Assembly (NCBI GenBank): GCA_012976225.1
Contig: JAAVVG010000004.1
Location: 310,001-374,000, forward strand
Source of the DNA: Golubevia sp. BC0850
Lineage: Eukaryota; Basidiomycota; Exobasidiomycetes; Golubeviales; Golubeviaceae
Length of the DNA stretch: 64,000 nt
Reading direction: 5' to 3'
In this document: positions 23,460 through 42,789 of the stretch, in pieces
Layout: each line of letters starts with the position of its first letter
How positions within the stretch are numbered: position 1 is the stretch's first letter
The notes under the pieces: generated by a model
What the model was told of the DNA's origin: nothing
Seen by the model: only the letters and a program-made list of their open reading frames with translations
The model's database searches: none
Translations under genes and position numbers: made by a program

Positions 23460-26450
23460 TCATTTCCCACCAAACGTGAATCCACCACTCCCACTTCCAG
23501 AACCACCAGTAGTAGACCCCGCTCCAAACGAGAACTTAGGAAGTTCAGTCTTGGGCGCTTCTGGTTGAGCTGAACCACTCCCGAACTTGAAATTGAAGGC
23601 AGGCACAGCGGCAGCAGCAGGAGCTGGAGAAGCTGCAGGTGTTGAGCTAGAAGTGGCGCCGAAGTTGAAGGTCGGAGCAGCTGGCGTTGAACTTGCTGGC
23701 TTAAGTGCTTGAGCTGGGGCGCCGAAAGAGAAAGCGGGGGTTGAAGTTGCAGTTGGTTGGCTCGAAGGAGCAGCCGGAGCACTTAAATTGAAGGGTGGTT
23801 GCGATTGACTTGCAGGGGTAGAACTTTGATTTAGGGTGGGAGTTGGAGGTGCGAAGCTAAAAGAAGGGATCCGAGGTTTTGAAGCTGAAGTCTCTGGAGC
23901 TGAGTTGGTCGTTGATTGAGTTGGAGGAGCGAAAGAGAATGAGGGAGGTTGAGATGCTGGAGTTTGAGTCGTGGAGGCAGAGCTTGAAGTATTACCAAAG
24001 AAAGTAGGAGCTTTTGGGGATTTTTGATTGGAAGCATTGGGTTGTTTGAAATTGAAGCCTCCATCTTGAGCTTTCGATTCTTCCTTCTTTTCTTGCGGAG
24101 GATTCCCGAAACTGAAAGATGGAGTCGCATCCTTTGGCTTCTCCTTTGTTTCCTCGGGTTTAGAGATAGGAGCTCCAGAGAATAGATTGAATCCATTGAC
24201 AGTTGATGTTGAGGCTTGAGGTTGAGATCCACCTAAGTTGAAAGAAGGAGCGGAGGTCTGAGGAGCTTCAGATGAAGTCGAAGAAGCACCGAATAGAGGT
24301 GCAGCTGGAGCGCTAAAGCTTGGAATCTCCTTTCCTTTCCCTTTATCAACCTTGTTTGGAGCTTCTCTTTCTTCCTTCTCTGCTCTGAGTCTGTTCCTAA
24401 GCTCTTCCTCTCTTCTCTTCTTGTCTTCAGCGTTCAAACTCGTTCTCCTAACTCCTAGCAATAAGCTTCCCGATCTTGCGAGACTTCCTCTAGAGTTTGA
24501 AGTTGGAGTTCCGGGTGCTTGGATTTGAGATGATGAAGTGCTCATACCGAGAGCTGCTGGAGCCGGAGATGAAGACCTAGCACCGAGAGAGAGTCTCTTG
24601 GAAGATCCTCCAGGAGGAGAGGAGGCTCCAATAGAAGATCGACCTCTACTTCCAGATGCTGGTATTAGAGAACGAGCTAGATTGGAGGGAGTTCCACTAC
24701 GCAAAGGAGTTCCGTTTGATGGAGCGTTGAAGAGAGACTGAGATCCTAGGGAGCTTCGCTGTGACAAGAGAGTGAATTGGTTATCAGTGGCTCGTCAAAA
24801 GTCAAACTGGCCACGCAAATCAAGAGAATTACTCACACCTCCAAGAGCCTTTACTCTTCTACCTTCTCTTCTACCTTCTTCTTCCTTTACTCTCCTCCCT
24901 CTCTCCTCTCTTTCACTCTCTTCCTTTTTCCTTATCAATTCCTCTCTTTCTTCCTGTTGACCGACCAATTCTTTCTTCTTTCTCAATTCCTCATATTCAT
25001 CTCCAGTGACAAACTTCCCAACATAAACGATTTCCATAAGATCCTTATCAGGATGAGTAGAATCTTTAGGCATGTTTGGATATTTATTCCTATTGGTTCT
25101 AACCACAGCCAATCTTCTAATGATTCCATCGTTTCCCATTTTCCATCTCATTCCTTCAAGGTCTTGCCATTCTTCTCCTGGTTCTCTATCATTTGAAGTT
25201 GAAAGTTTACGTTTTGAAGGGGAAGATAAAGTAGGTTTCTTACCTCCTACTCTAGAAACCGAAGGTTTAGTTTGGAGAGTTGAAACTGACTTCATTTCTT
25301 CGTCTTCAAGTAAATCTTCTTCTTCTTCTTCAAAAGGATCTTGATCTAACATTTGACTAGATAATTTATCACTTCCTTTCTGTTTCTTTCTTGGAGAGGA
25401 ATTCAGAGGTTGCTTTTTCTGGATCTTTCGATTTCCACCTCTTCTAACCGGAAGTTCTAACAATTCATCGTCTCCGACCAAGGAACTTCTAGATCCAACA
25501 GATTCCCCTTCATCTTCTTGATCCATCGTAGTTGACAGATCATCGATTTCTCTCTTCTTTCCTCTCGAGTAACGTTGAGGTCTGTCATCATCATCATCCA
25601 CTTCCATTAGATCGTCTTCTTCCTGATACTGTCCATCTCGATATTGAGCTTGGATCTCTTCAGATCCATCATCCCATTCCATGCTATCATCTTGCTCATC
25701 TTGCTGTTCCTCATGGACTCTTCTAGCCTTATTGCTTCTACTTCCTCTCATGGCTCCCTCTCCACTAAGATCACCGACTTGACTTCCTCCTCCTCCTCCT
25801 CTATCACTATCATGAGATCTCTTATTACTCTTACCCTTTGCAGCGATAGCAGAATCGACCAAGAAAGGAATATTCTGTAAAGAAGGGTTATAAGGATCTC
25901 TTTGTTTAGCAGCTTGATTTCTCAAAGCCAATTTCAATTCTTCTTGAGTTCTTCTAGCTTGTTGATCATTATTTGAAAGTGTTAATTGAGCGTAAAAAGG
26001 TTTTTGAGTGTGATTGGAAGAAGGAGAAGGTGCGTAAGAAGAGTGACGGGAAGGAGTAGGTAGAGAGGAGAGATGAGAAGTTGCAGTGAATCTTCTCGAA
26101 GATGGCGTTTGAACGGAGGTTGAAGTTGAAGCAGTGGAGTGAATTTCCTTAAATTTAATTGCCTTTCTATCTTTTACTTCAGCTACTGCGATTGAGAACG
26201 GACGATGATCTGAATCTGGAATGCCTGCTCTCCTTCTTTGATCTAATTTGAATCTGGCTAATCTACTTTTAGCTTGTGACCTTGAAATGGCTGATTTAGA
26301 GATTAGAATTAGGCAGATTAGACAGATAGCCACAATCAACCAGAGGTACAGGCTCATCGAGTGAACAGAAGAGAAGAGGATAGCTGATGATGTGTGGTCG
26401 ATGGTCGAGAAGAGAAGAGAAGGAAGATGATAGACAGCTTTACCTAGCAT
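23460..26450 (-). CDS. Membrane-anchored FG-repeat protein, POM121-like architecture
   Basis: Main exons are 26357-24837 and 24758-23460, joined in frame by an 79-bp intron: about 939 residues from the ATG at 26357. An earlier ATG at 26450 with a tiny 7-base exon would add about ten residues. The N terminus has one strong hydrophobic segment (SLYLWLIVAICLICLILISK), followed by a basic stretch (RLARFKLDQRRRAG). The middle is Ser-, Arg- and Asp-rich, then comes a conserved-looking block (WQDLEGMRWKMGNDGIIRRL), a charged coiled-coil-like segment, and a C-terminal half of FG repeats: FSFG (three times or more), FNFG, FTFG and variants such as FSFAPPT. FG repeats mark nucleoporins. A single N-terminal membrane anchor, basic region and C-terminal FG domain is the layout of vertebrate POM121. 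Homology to POM121 is not shown. The start lies next to GTR1. Confidence 0.72.
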
Positions 26451-26482
26451 CTCTCTCCAATCCCACCAACATTGATTAAGCC

Positions 26483-28281
26483 ATGAAGAAAAAGGTGAGA
26501 TGGAGTTGAGAATTGTAAGATGTAATCATTCAGCAAGAGTAGGAAGAGGAGGAGGAGGAGGAGAGTAGCTTGTCTTGTCTCTATCCTGGGTCTAATCTGT
26601 CTATCATGCCTCCCCTCCCTCCCCTTGACCCTGTCAGGTTCTGCTTATGGGCAGATCTGGATCTGGAAAGACTTCAATGAGAGCTCTAGTCTTGTGAGTC
26701 TCCCAACGTCATGGTCTCATTCTCATCCCTTACATCTGATCTCATCCCATCTCTCATCTCAACCTTGCCATCAGTTCCTCCTATCGAGCAGCAGAGACTC
26801 GTCGTCTTGGATCAACCTTAGATGTAGAACATTCTCACGTCAGGTTCTTGGGAAATCTAGTCTTGAACCTATGGGATTGTGGAGGTCAACAATCTTACAT
26901 GGATTCTTACTTGGATTCCCAAAGGAATCAAGTCTTTAGTTCAGTTGGGGTTTTGATCTATGTCTTTGATCTGGTGGGTGGAGATCAAGATGAAGAGGAT
27001 TGGGAAAAGGATGTGAGGTATTATAAGTGAGTTCTAGGAAGAGATGCTTTGCTTGAGGGGGGTTAGGATTTCGAAGATAAGAGTACCTCTTTCCACAGCT
27101 TTCTTCAAGACGGAGTCGGTGCTTGCTTCCAAAGCTGAATTCAAAGAGTGTGATGTGCTTGCTTCCAAAGCTGAATTCAAAGAGTGTGATGTGCTTAAAT
27201 CAAATCCTCCATCCATCTTCTCTCTCTCTCCAGAGACTGCCTCTCAGCACTTCGAGCCAACTCTCCAGATTCACACGTCTTTTGTTTACTTCACAAGATG
27301 GATCTGGTGGATTCTTCAAGAAGGAAACAAGTTTATGCCAATAGAGTTGAAGAACTTCGAAAGAAAAGTGAAGGTTGGGGTAAGAAGATCAATTGCTTTG
27401 CAACTAGTATTTGGGATGAAACTTTGTACAAAGTGAGTTCCCTTTGCAATCCCCTTCCCTTCCCTTTCCTCCTCCGTTATCTAACATTCTTTCTTCGATC
27501 TGATGAACTTCCAGGCTTGGTCAAGAATCATTCACACCCTAATCCCAAACGTTCAGATCTTAGAACAACATCTCAACTCTTTCTCCAAGATCTGTAATGC
27601 AGAAGAAGTGGTTCTGTTTGAGAGGACCACTTTTTTGGTCATTGCTAGATCTGCTCCGATATCTTTTGACGGAGAAAAGAAACAGGTTGAAGGAGGTAAA
27701 GAGAATGAGGGGAAAGACAACGTCATGGAAGGGTTTCCGGAAGATTCTAAGAAGTTGGGTAATGATGGTAAAGAAGGCTTACATCCGGAAAGGTTCGAGA
27801 AAGTCAGTGAATTGGTTAAGAAGTTTAAATTGAGTTGTTCGTGAGTATTTTGAGGTTGACTGGTCTTCGAAGAGTGGGCTGAGGAGATAATTTTTGACAA
27901 ACTGATTGTTTCACTTGTTCACCTCCTCTACCTCTACAGCAAACTTCAATCTCAATTCCAAGGAGTAGAAATCAGAGGTGATAGTTATACAGCATACCTA
28001 GACGCTCTGACCGCTAATACTTATATCATGGTCATAGTTTCTGATCCTAGAATTCGTGAGTATTCAGTTTATCTCCGCTCTCTTTTCTGTCTGCCGGAAC
28101 ACTTTCTTCCCGTCATTTACAAAAAGCAGATTCTCGAAATTTCAAACGCTGACCTGTCTCCTATTCTCTCTCCCACCATCAAATCTCTTCGTGATCAGAG
28201 CTAGCAGCCATCAAGCTCAACGTTGAATTAAGCAGAGAACACTTTGAAAAACTTCAAGCTATCAACATCTCTTCAAGGTAG
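26483..28281 (+). CDS. GTR1: Rag GTPase GTR1 (RagA/B ortholog)
   Basis: Gtr1 with Gtr2 signals amino acid status to TORC1 at the vacuole. Exons are 26483-26494, 26638-26693, 26775-27026, 27234-27432, 27515-27840, 27940-28055 and 28199-28281, giving 347 residues. The start codon lies in a 12-base exon encoding MKKK, the same residues that precede VLLMG in human RagA. G1 is GRSGSGKT (residues 9-16), the switch region reads TRRLGSTLDVEHSHVRFLGN, G3 is WDCGGQ and G4 is HKMD. The C-terminal roadblock part has LFERTTFLVIARSAP and FEKVSELVKKFKLSCSK. A Lys/Glu-rich insertion lies near 27680-27770. Intron 3 (27027-27233) carries a 36-bp tandem duplication. A longer 3' form spliced past 28275 is possible. 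Confidence 0.95.
27119..27196 (+). repeat. 36-bp tandem duplication inside a GTR1 intron
   Basis: The unit beginning GTGCTTGCTTCCAAAGCTGA occupies 27119-27154 and is repeated without change at 27155-27190, followed by six more bases of the unit. It lies wholly within intron 3. Perfect identity points to a recent duplication. Confidence 0.95.
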
Positions 28282-28323
28282 TAAGATTCTTCCAGGTGGC
28301 CCTTTCTTTCTTTTTTCAGCTCT

Positions 28324-28371
<48 letters not shown>

Positions 28372-28839
28372 CTGTTTCAGGCTCCACAAACTTTCACATG
28401 TTCACCGCTATTTGTATAACATCATAAGCTTCGTTCTGCAATTTGAAAACTGCTCAAATTAAACCGCTCTCCTCGGTCTCGTGATGAGCTAGCATTATCA
28501 AAAGGTCTTCAAAAGCCCAATTCGATCCGGATTGAGCTTTGAATTTATTTCTGCAGAACCTTTCCCTTCAGATCTCGAATCAATCTGTGTCTGTAAGACT
28601 TTGCCTCGATTCCTGGGTGATTATTCTTTTCCTATCTAGAGTCTAATACACAGAGAGAGAGTGCAAGCGAGGTGAAAGAGTGTAAGGAAAGGTCGAGAAG
28701 TGTTGATACAATTGGAGAGTTTGAGGGAGAAAACAGACGCGGCAGACATGAAAAAGAAAGGATAATCCAATAAAACTAAAAGTGAAGAAGAAAGCAAAAG
28801 AAGAGAAAGGTCTTAACATTTTCAACTTCGCTCAAAGAC
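28282..28839. other. Convergent 3' region with CT microsatellite
   Basis: This lies between the GTR1 stop and the stop of the Zn2Cys6 factor gene. It carries a (CT)n tract at about 28328-28366. That tract precedes a TTTCAG, so it could be the pyrimidine tract of an alternative GTR1 intron. No other gene is supported. Confidence 0.45.
28328..28366. repeat. CT dinucleotide microsatellite
   Basis: About 19 CT units sit directly upstream of an acceptor-like TTTCAG at 28380, just past the GTR1 stop codon. Confidence 0.9.
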
Positions 28840-31800
28840 CTATTGAAAGTTGAAATTGAAGTTGAGATTATTTTCCATCCAAGGTTGTTGAGGCCCAGGT
28901 GGATGTTGTTGCTGTTGTTGAAGGTGAACTTGATGTTGTTGCTGTTGCTGGAGAAGATGATGCTGTTGAGGGTTTGGAATTTGGCCTTGCGCTGGGTAGC
29001 TAGCCATAGCAGTGGGAGAATGATTCGATTCGAAACTTTCATGCCTACTTCTAGCATAGTTGTAGTGAGGATTTTGCTCGAGCTCCGCCTGGTGATGAGC
29101 GTGATTGAGAGGCGGTAGATGATGACTTGCGTGATACTCCAAGCTTGGATTCGAGATCCCTTGAGCTTGTGAATGTGAATTGTAGAGTTCGACTTTGCTT
29201 TGGATATGCGGAGTAGAGTGATGACGAGCAAGAAGAGGCTGAGAGATTGAATGAAAGCTTGAAGACTGAGGATGATGGGGAGAATAGTATTGAGCTTCGA
29301 CTGGAGACGAATCCATTGGAAGATGATTTGACCACTGAGCTGATTGAGATTGGTCTCCAATTCCTCTGGTTTGAATCGGTGGGAGATGAGGCACCTGTCC
29401 CTGTGAGAAGTGGGGAACAAATAAATAAATAAATCGTTAGTCATGACAAGGAGCGAGAAAGCTCGACTACGATTCTTACGTACTTGAGAAGGCGAATACT
29501 GCATCCTCTCGTCGCTAGGACTAGGTCGGAAGTGAGAATTAGACTGAGCATATCCGAAAGGTGGAACCGAAGTAGGTGTGTGAGAGGGTGAAGGGTTCGA
29601 CGAATCCATCCACATAGTTCCAGCCGCTTGCTGTTCCAGAGCTTGCACTTGACCAGCATCGACATTCCTTCTTTTAGAAGAGCAATCTCTTCTCGAAGGT
29701 TCTCTAGCTCTTGATTCTGTCTTTTGAGGTGTTGAATTTTGAGGTGTTGCGCCAGATTTTGGTTTTGAAGTCGAAGTCGAGGTCGAGGAGGCTACCTGTC
29801 GAATTGGTTGGTGCTCGATCCGTACAGCTTTCAACGAAGTTTTGCTCTCTTCCAAAGCATCGCTCAACCTCTCGCACAGAGCTGGAGTGTTGCGACTAGA
29901 GTCGCAGCTCCTGGCCGCTTCCAGGAAATCGGCAGCTTGCTCCACTAGATCCTTTATGGAAGCAGTGTCGTCCAGCTTGACGATGCCATCCTGATCCTGA
30001 CTTGAGAGAATGTACTTGATCCTCTCGCAGCACCATAGAAGTCCCGCAGCAGCAGTGCCTCGAAAGACTGGAACGCTTCCTCGAATGATGGTCTGTCCTG
30101 ACACCTGCTTCAGCGCTTGGCTCCAGCTCTTTGTGCTTTCCGCCATGAGAGTGTCCAGATGAGAGAGGCTGACCTTGGCGAGGTACTTCGGATCTGAAGC
30201 TTCCAATGTTCCAGCAGACCGAAGAGAGGAGGCAGCGAAAGGCACAGCTCTTGGAGTTTTGAAGTGAGAACTGGGAGAGCCGACTGACGAAGGGGGAGTG
30301 GAAGTGCTAGCCAATTTGAAGCCAACATCCTCGACAGCGTACCAGATTGCCAAAACAGCTAGGGAGAAGGAGAGAAAAGAGTCAGCGTGAAGGGATGGGA
30401 TGCTACTCGGACCGAGCTCGTTCACTCACTACTGAACAAAACCCCCTTCAAAAAGAGGGTCATCGTTGTCAGCCTCAGCGAACCATCTGATTCTCTTTTC
30501 TCCGAGCTTGGATGTTTCTCCAAATGTTTCTCCCATCGAATGACGTCAGGAAGCTCCCTCTGGAAGTTTGAAACTTGCTCTAGAGCATGAAGTAGCTCTG
30601 ATGGCTGAATTCCCTGATCTTTAACCTTCTGCGTGACCAAACTTGAATGAATCGATCTAACTAAGAATGTGTGTTGATTGAACGAATAGACCCAATTTCT
30701 GAAGAATTCCGAGTCTCCAATGTAGCTCTCAGATTCTGGAGCCAGCTCCGACATGGAGTACAGATCATGTTCAAAGCTTCCTTCGGTTATGAATTGAGGT
30801 CTTCTGAAGATAAGCGCTCTGATTTTTTGAAAGAGGGGAGAAAGAGTAAGAGACAGAAGATGAGGAAGAATCGAAGTTTCTTCGAATAACCGCTACTCAC
30901 CTTGAGGCGTCTAGACAGAGAACACAAGCGAATACAAATCTCTTCCGTCTATCCATCTCAATTTCTTCCTCTGTCAAGTATTCCTTAGTCTCCCTTTTAT
31001 GGAGCCCGGCCTTGAAGCTTAATCTAATCGTGCCTTCATTCGAGTAAGGGGAGATGTCTAAAGAAGGGTCCCCTTCCCCGTTCGTCCTTTCATCCGGCCA
31101 ACAGATCTGCTGACGGAGTTCCAATTCCAAAGTCGAGCTGAAGAACGAAGAAGATAAGTCAGCGACGAGAGCAGAAAGGTGACTAAAGAGGAATGGAACT
31201 CACATGAGGTAACAAGCCTCGATTCCGTCCAGGCCTGATTCCCTCAGAGTCTTGCCTCCGTTGGAAGCTATCTTGGTACAGAACGCTTCGAGGATAGAGG
31301 CTTGAAGATCGAATTTCTTCTCCATTAGACCGGCGTTCTCTGGATCCACTTCTAGCTGACCAGCTCCTGCGCAAGCTACTGCCAAGATGAGAAGATCATT
31401 CATCGGCTCTATATTCTCTGGGATCGCATCTCCAGACCAGAGCGAGAAGCTAGCTTTCAACCTACTCCAGAAATCCCTGAGAGGAATGGCGGGATAGCAA
31501 GGAGCGGAATATCTCCAGTAAGAGGCTATTGTTCCTTCTAAGATCCTACGTGTCAATCCAGGGACTCCGAATAGACCTGGTCCTTTGCTGGTGAGTAGAT
31601 CCGAGGCCGAGGAAGGTCGAAAGATGGGAAGAGGAATGTGACTTGGGTCTGAGATGCCTTCGAGCTTGATTTCAGAAGAGGAGGAAGCAGTAACTGAAGA
31701 ATTGAAGTAGCTCGATCCGGATTCGACTCCTTCCGGTCCTTTCTGCATTATCTCTCTAATTCTTTTGCCAGTCTTTGGGGCCTTGAGGGGGAAGAGACAT

Positions 31801-32249
31801 TCGATCGCTGAAGATTCGCATTGAGAGCACTTAACATCTTGAGTTTGACTGTCATCGCTTATTCCAGCAGCTGTTAGCCTCTCCTTCCTGTCACATTTGA
31901 CCTGAGATAGCATTGAGAGGAAGTGGGTGGATGAGATTAGAGAGGAGAGAGAGAGGTTATAGAGTTGGAAGCCGAAGAGAAGGATCGATGAGCGGTATTT
32001 CCGGGGAAGAGATTTCCGAGACGACGACGAGGAGGAGGAGGAGGGAAGAGGGAAGAAGATTGGGGAGTCAGTACATGCAATTGGGATTGGAAAGATGGGA
32101 ATAGTCGTTCAAAGGGACGGCAGGGAGAGTCTGAGATAGCAGATCGTGTTCGTGATCTCTTCCTGCCAGGCCTTTGGATCATTCACCTTTCGATATCTGC
32201 AACTGCTGCATGAAGAACTCTTGCGATTCCCTGCACTGATGGTGCTCAT
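28840..32249 (-). CDS. Zn2Cys6 (Gal4-type) transcription factor with fungal-trans-like middle region
   Basis: Exons (minus strand) are 32249-32187, 31901-31204, 31137-30901, 30818-30430, 30358-29484 and 29400-28840; all phases match, giving 940 residues. The zinc cluster is split by intron 1: CSSCRYRK, then VKCDRKER, then CSQCESSAIEC, a C-x2-C-x6-C-x21-C-x2-C-x6-C pattern. The 21-residue loop is longer than the usual 5-12. The middle region has ILEGTIASYWRYSAPCYPAI, LLILAVACAGAG, FVFACVLCLDASRALIFRRP and WVYSFNQHTFLVRSIHSSLV, similar to the regulatory domain of fungal zinc-cluster factors. The C terminus is rich in Gln, His, Pro and Asn, a probable activation region. The target genes cannot be inferred. 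A divergent partner is absent; the gene upstream is on the same strand. Confidence 0.85.
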
Positions 32250-33255
32250 ACTTGTTAAGGCTTGTGTCTTTCTTCACTGGAGGGGGGGAAAAAGAAAGTT
32301 TCCAAAGTAAGATCAATTAGAGAAGCAAAGATCAAAGAATGGAGATCTCATTTTCATTTTAGACTATTTGACCGGGCAGCACGTGGACATCCCGAACCAA
32401 TCTAATGGATCTTCGATTCCCCCTTCTTTCTTAATTCTGCAGTGATCTACTCACAATCTAAACATGCGTAAATAGTAGTGGAAGAAGACAACGGATAAAT
32501 AGAAGTGGAAGAAGTCAACGGAAAAGGAGGCCACCAGGTTGTTGGTCAGCACACAGACCATCTCCCATCTAGTGTTCAATGTCTCGGCAGCTCTAAGGGC
32601 AGTCCAAAATCTTCCCACAGAGCATGAGAAGATGATGGCGAGCTAGTCATTTAGTCGATTCGATTATTGTGGAGAAATTGTGAGGTTCGTAGAATACAAT
32701 GAAAGGAAGGGAACAAGGAGAGGGGTCGGTCGTGGGGTGATTCGTTCTAAATATCTGAATGAAGTGGATTTGATTTGAGGGTGATTTGTTTCATCTGTCT
32801 TTCTTTTTGATCTTCTCTATCTTTCTCTGATTGTCACCACTTGAGTTTTCTGTCTCTTTCTCTTAATGGTAGCCTTCTTTCAATCTGTTCCAGCCGTTGT
32901 GAGTTCTTCTCTTTCTCCTTCCCAAAGAGCCAGCTTCCTATCTCAGACGCTTCGCTCCATCTTTCGGTTCGAATAGAATCTTAGGCAGTAGTAGTAGCTC
33001 CTCCTCCTCCTCCTCCTCCAGCCACTCCTTGGTTGACTTGAAAGATGTCTCCGAGGTCTATAGAGAATTGAGGAATTGAAGGGGAAATAAAGGGTAGGGA
33101 TCAGCTGGCTGCTGGCTTGAACCTTCGGAGAGGACATGTTGAAGAGCACGGCAACTGGCAAAAAAACACTCACTCAGGTATTTGGTGCGAAGGTGGTCAT
33201 CGAGAAGCTACGAGGGTGAGGGTAGATGAGATAGCACACAATCAGTATTCCATTT
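32250..33255. other. Intergenic, upstream of the Zn2Cys6 gene
   Basis: About 1 kb lies between this start codon and the stop of the next minus-strand gene. Frames are short. A GGA/TCC-rich patch lies near 33000-33020. It probably holds the promoter of the transcription factor gene. I see no RNA gene. Confidence 0.45.
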
Positions 33256-34013
33256 TCAGAACGAAGGAGAAGCTGTCAGGACAGAGTTCATGCGCTCAAT
33301 TGCGTTCTCATGCATCTGCATTCCGTCCACGAATCGTCTGATAGAGTCAAATCTGAAGACCTCGAGAATTTGACATGGTGGCGGATTAGAGGATGGAGCT
33401 TGGCCAGTCTATCTTCTTCCTCCCCAGTCGTTGCTCCTAACTCTCCAGTTAGACTCCGAAGTTTCTTCTATTTAAAGCTCAGCTTTGCTTCTTCCCAGAT
33501 CATACTCACAGGTTCTTCTCTTCCACCGAAGTCATCGTCCAAGCCATTGGCCCCAACCTCGAATCTTCTTTGACCTCCTCCTGGACCTCTGTTTGATTTT
33601 GGCCCTGCCTTTCTCTTAGTTGGAGAAGCATGGGATTGTTTGGATTTGTTGGAGTGTCTGGTTTGAGGACCTCGTTCGTATGAAGAACGTGGATCATCTA
33701 GGAATTGAGAGTTGCTAGCTGAATTAGAAAAGTTCTCTTGGTACATGTCATCATCTGCACCTGTTGAACCTTCTGAATCTGATGGTTGTGCGTGCTGCAC
33801 ATCCATATCCATGTCACGATGAGCTAAAGTGGTGGAGAAGGTTTGTTCTTGAGCTTGCTGAGCGTCAGCCTGTTCTGAAGACAAGGTTGGATCAAACTGA
33901 GCTTCAGTTTCCTCTCTGGTTGCGGCGACTGGGGTCATCTCTGAATCTTTATCCATTTCTCTTGAGTTGATTGGATTTGGTTCTGGAGTTGCAGCTGAAG
34001 GTGGTTGAGACAT
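33256..34013 (-). CDS. Uncharacterised acidic nuclear-type protein, 202 residues
   Basis: Exon 1 is 34013-33510, starting MSQPPSAATPEPNP, and exon 2 is 33360-33256, joined in frame. The first 130 residues are Gln-, Asp-, Glu- and Ser-rich and probably disordered. They are followed by a basic patch (SPTKRKAGPKSNRGPGGGQR) that could be a nuclear localisation signal. The second exon encodes a short helix-forming end, VFRFDSIRRFVDGMQMHENA, then IERMNSVLTASPSF. I do not recognise the family. The exon 2 acceptor has a weak pyrimidine tract, so the C terminus is less certain than exon 1. The start codon lies 166 bp from that of PRP8 on the other strand. Confidence 0.5.
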
Positions 34014-34179
34014 GTTGAGTGCTGGTGGTCGAGAGAAAGAGTGCGAACAGAGAAGGTTCATTCCTCTCTCAACCCTATCGACCATCCATCACCAACTACT
34101 CTTCCCTCTGGTTCTGTTTGGATTGATTGGATAGCAAGCTCAAGTTTCATTTCTTTTACTTTCCTCCCTTCCTCCAGTC
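34014..34179. promoter_or_regulatory. Short bidirectional promoter region, unknown gene/PRP8
   Basis: These 166 bases separate two divergent start codons. No TATA box is visible. A pyrimidine-rich stretch precedes the PRP8 ATG. The assignment rests on position. Confidence 0.4.
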
Positions 34180-42062
<7,883 letters not shown>

Positions 42063-42789
42063 AGTAAAGGTCTATCGTCTTGTTATGTTCTCCTGTCACT
42101 TCACTTTTGTTCATTTTATTCCTTTTGTTTCCGTTACAATCGTCCTCTCAATCAAATCAAAATTTTCTCACTTTCTTTTGGAGATTCAGAAATGACCGAA
42201 ACCTTTGGTTGAAAAGAATGGCAAGGATAGTTCACAAATCGTCAAAGGAAGTCCTCACCAAACCTTCACAACCTTCCAGAGCGTCGTAGATTAGCGAAAA
42301 CTTCGCCCAACTAAGTCAACTCAATTCCCTGGTTTTTCACTTTGAAGGAGATTTGGCAAGGCCAGACGTAGTTCACTCGAGCACAAAAGATGAATGTGAA
42401 TCTAAAGGAAGCCTCACTTCCAGCCAGGAAAGTGAGGTCGTTGGATTCCTCTTGAGTTCTGTGTTTAGATATTCGGAACGATAAAATGAGAGATGATCAG
42501 AGATTGTGAGAGATAACTTGAGACATAAGGAGACATATAGGGAGCGTGTGGTGAAAAAGTTCTTCGTTGACAAATCCAATTGAAACCAGCAATGAAAGGT
42601 CCTCTAAGATGAGGGCCCTCCTTCATCAACGTAAGTAAGATACCAGAGAGATACGGAAAAGAGAATTTTGTCTTGCAAAAGAGCTCAGGGACGAGACAGG
42701 AGAAACGCAGCAGAAAATTGAAGAAAGAGCAGAGAGAAAGAAAGGCGAAAATCGGGAAAGTGAGAGAAGTGTAAGGCCTGTTTACACCT
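42063..42789. other. Intergenic, convergent 3' ends
   Basis: This lies between the PRP8 stop and the last exon of the secreted double-psi beta-barrel gene. Only short frames occur. No repeat or RNA gene is evident. Confidence 0.5.

Noticed and set aside
28776-29470. Continuous minus-strand frame past 29484 as an alternative C terminus of the Zn2Cys6 factor
   Set aside because: A GTACGTAAG donor and a CACAG acceptor join exons 5 and 6 in phase, and exon 6 has the Gln/His-rich composition expected of an activation region.
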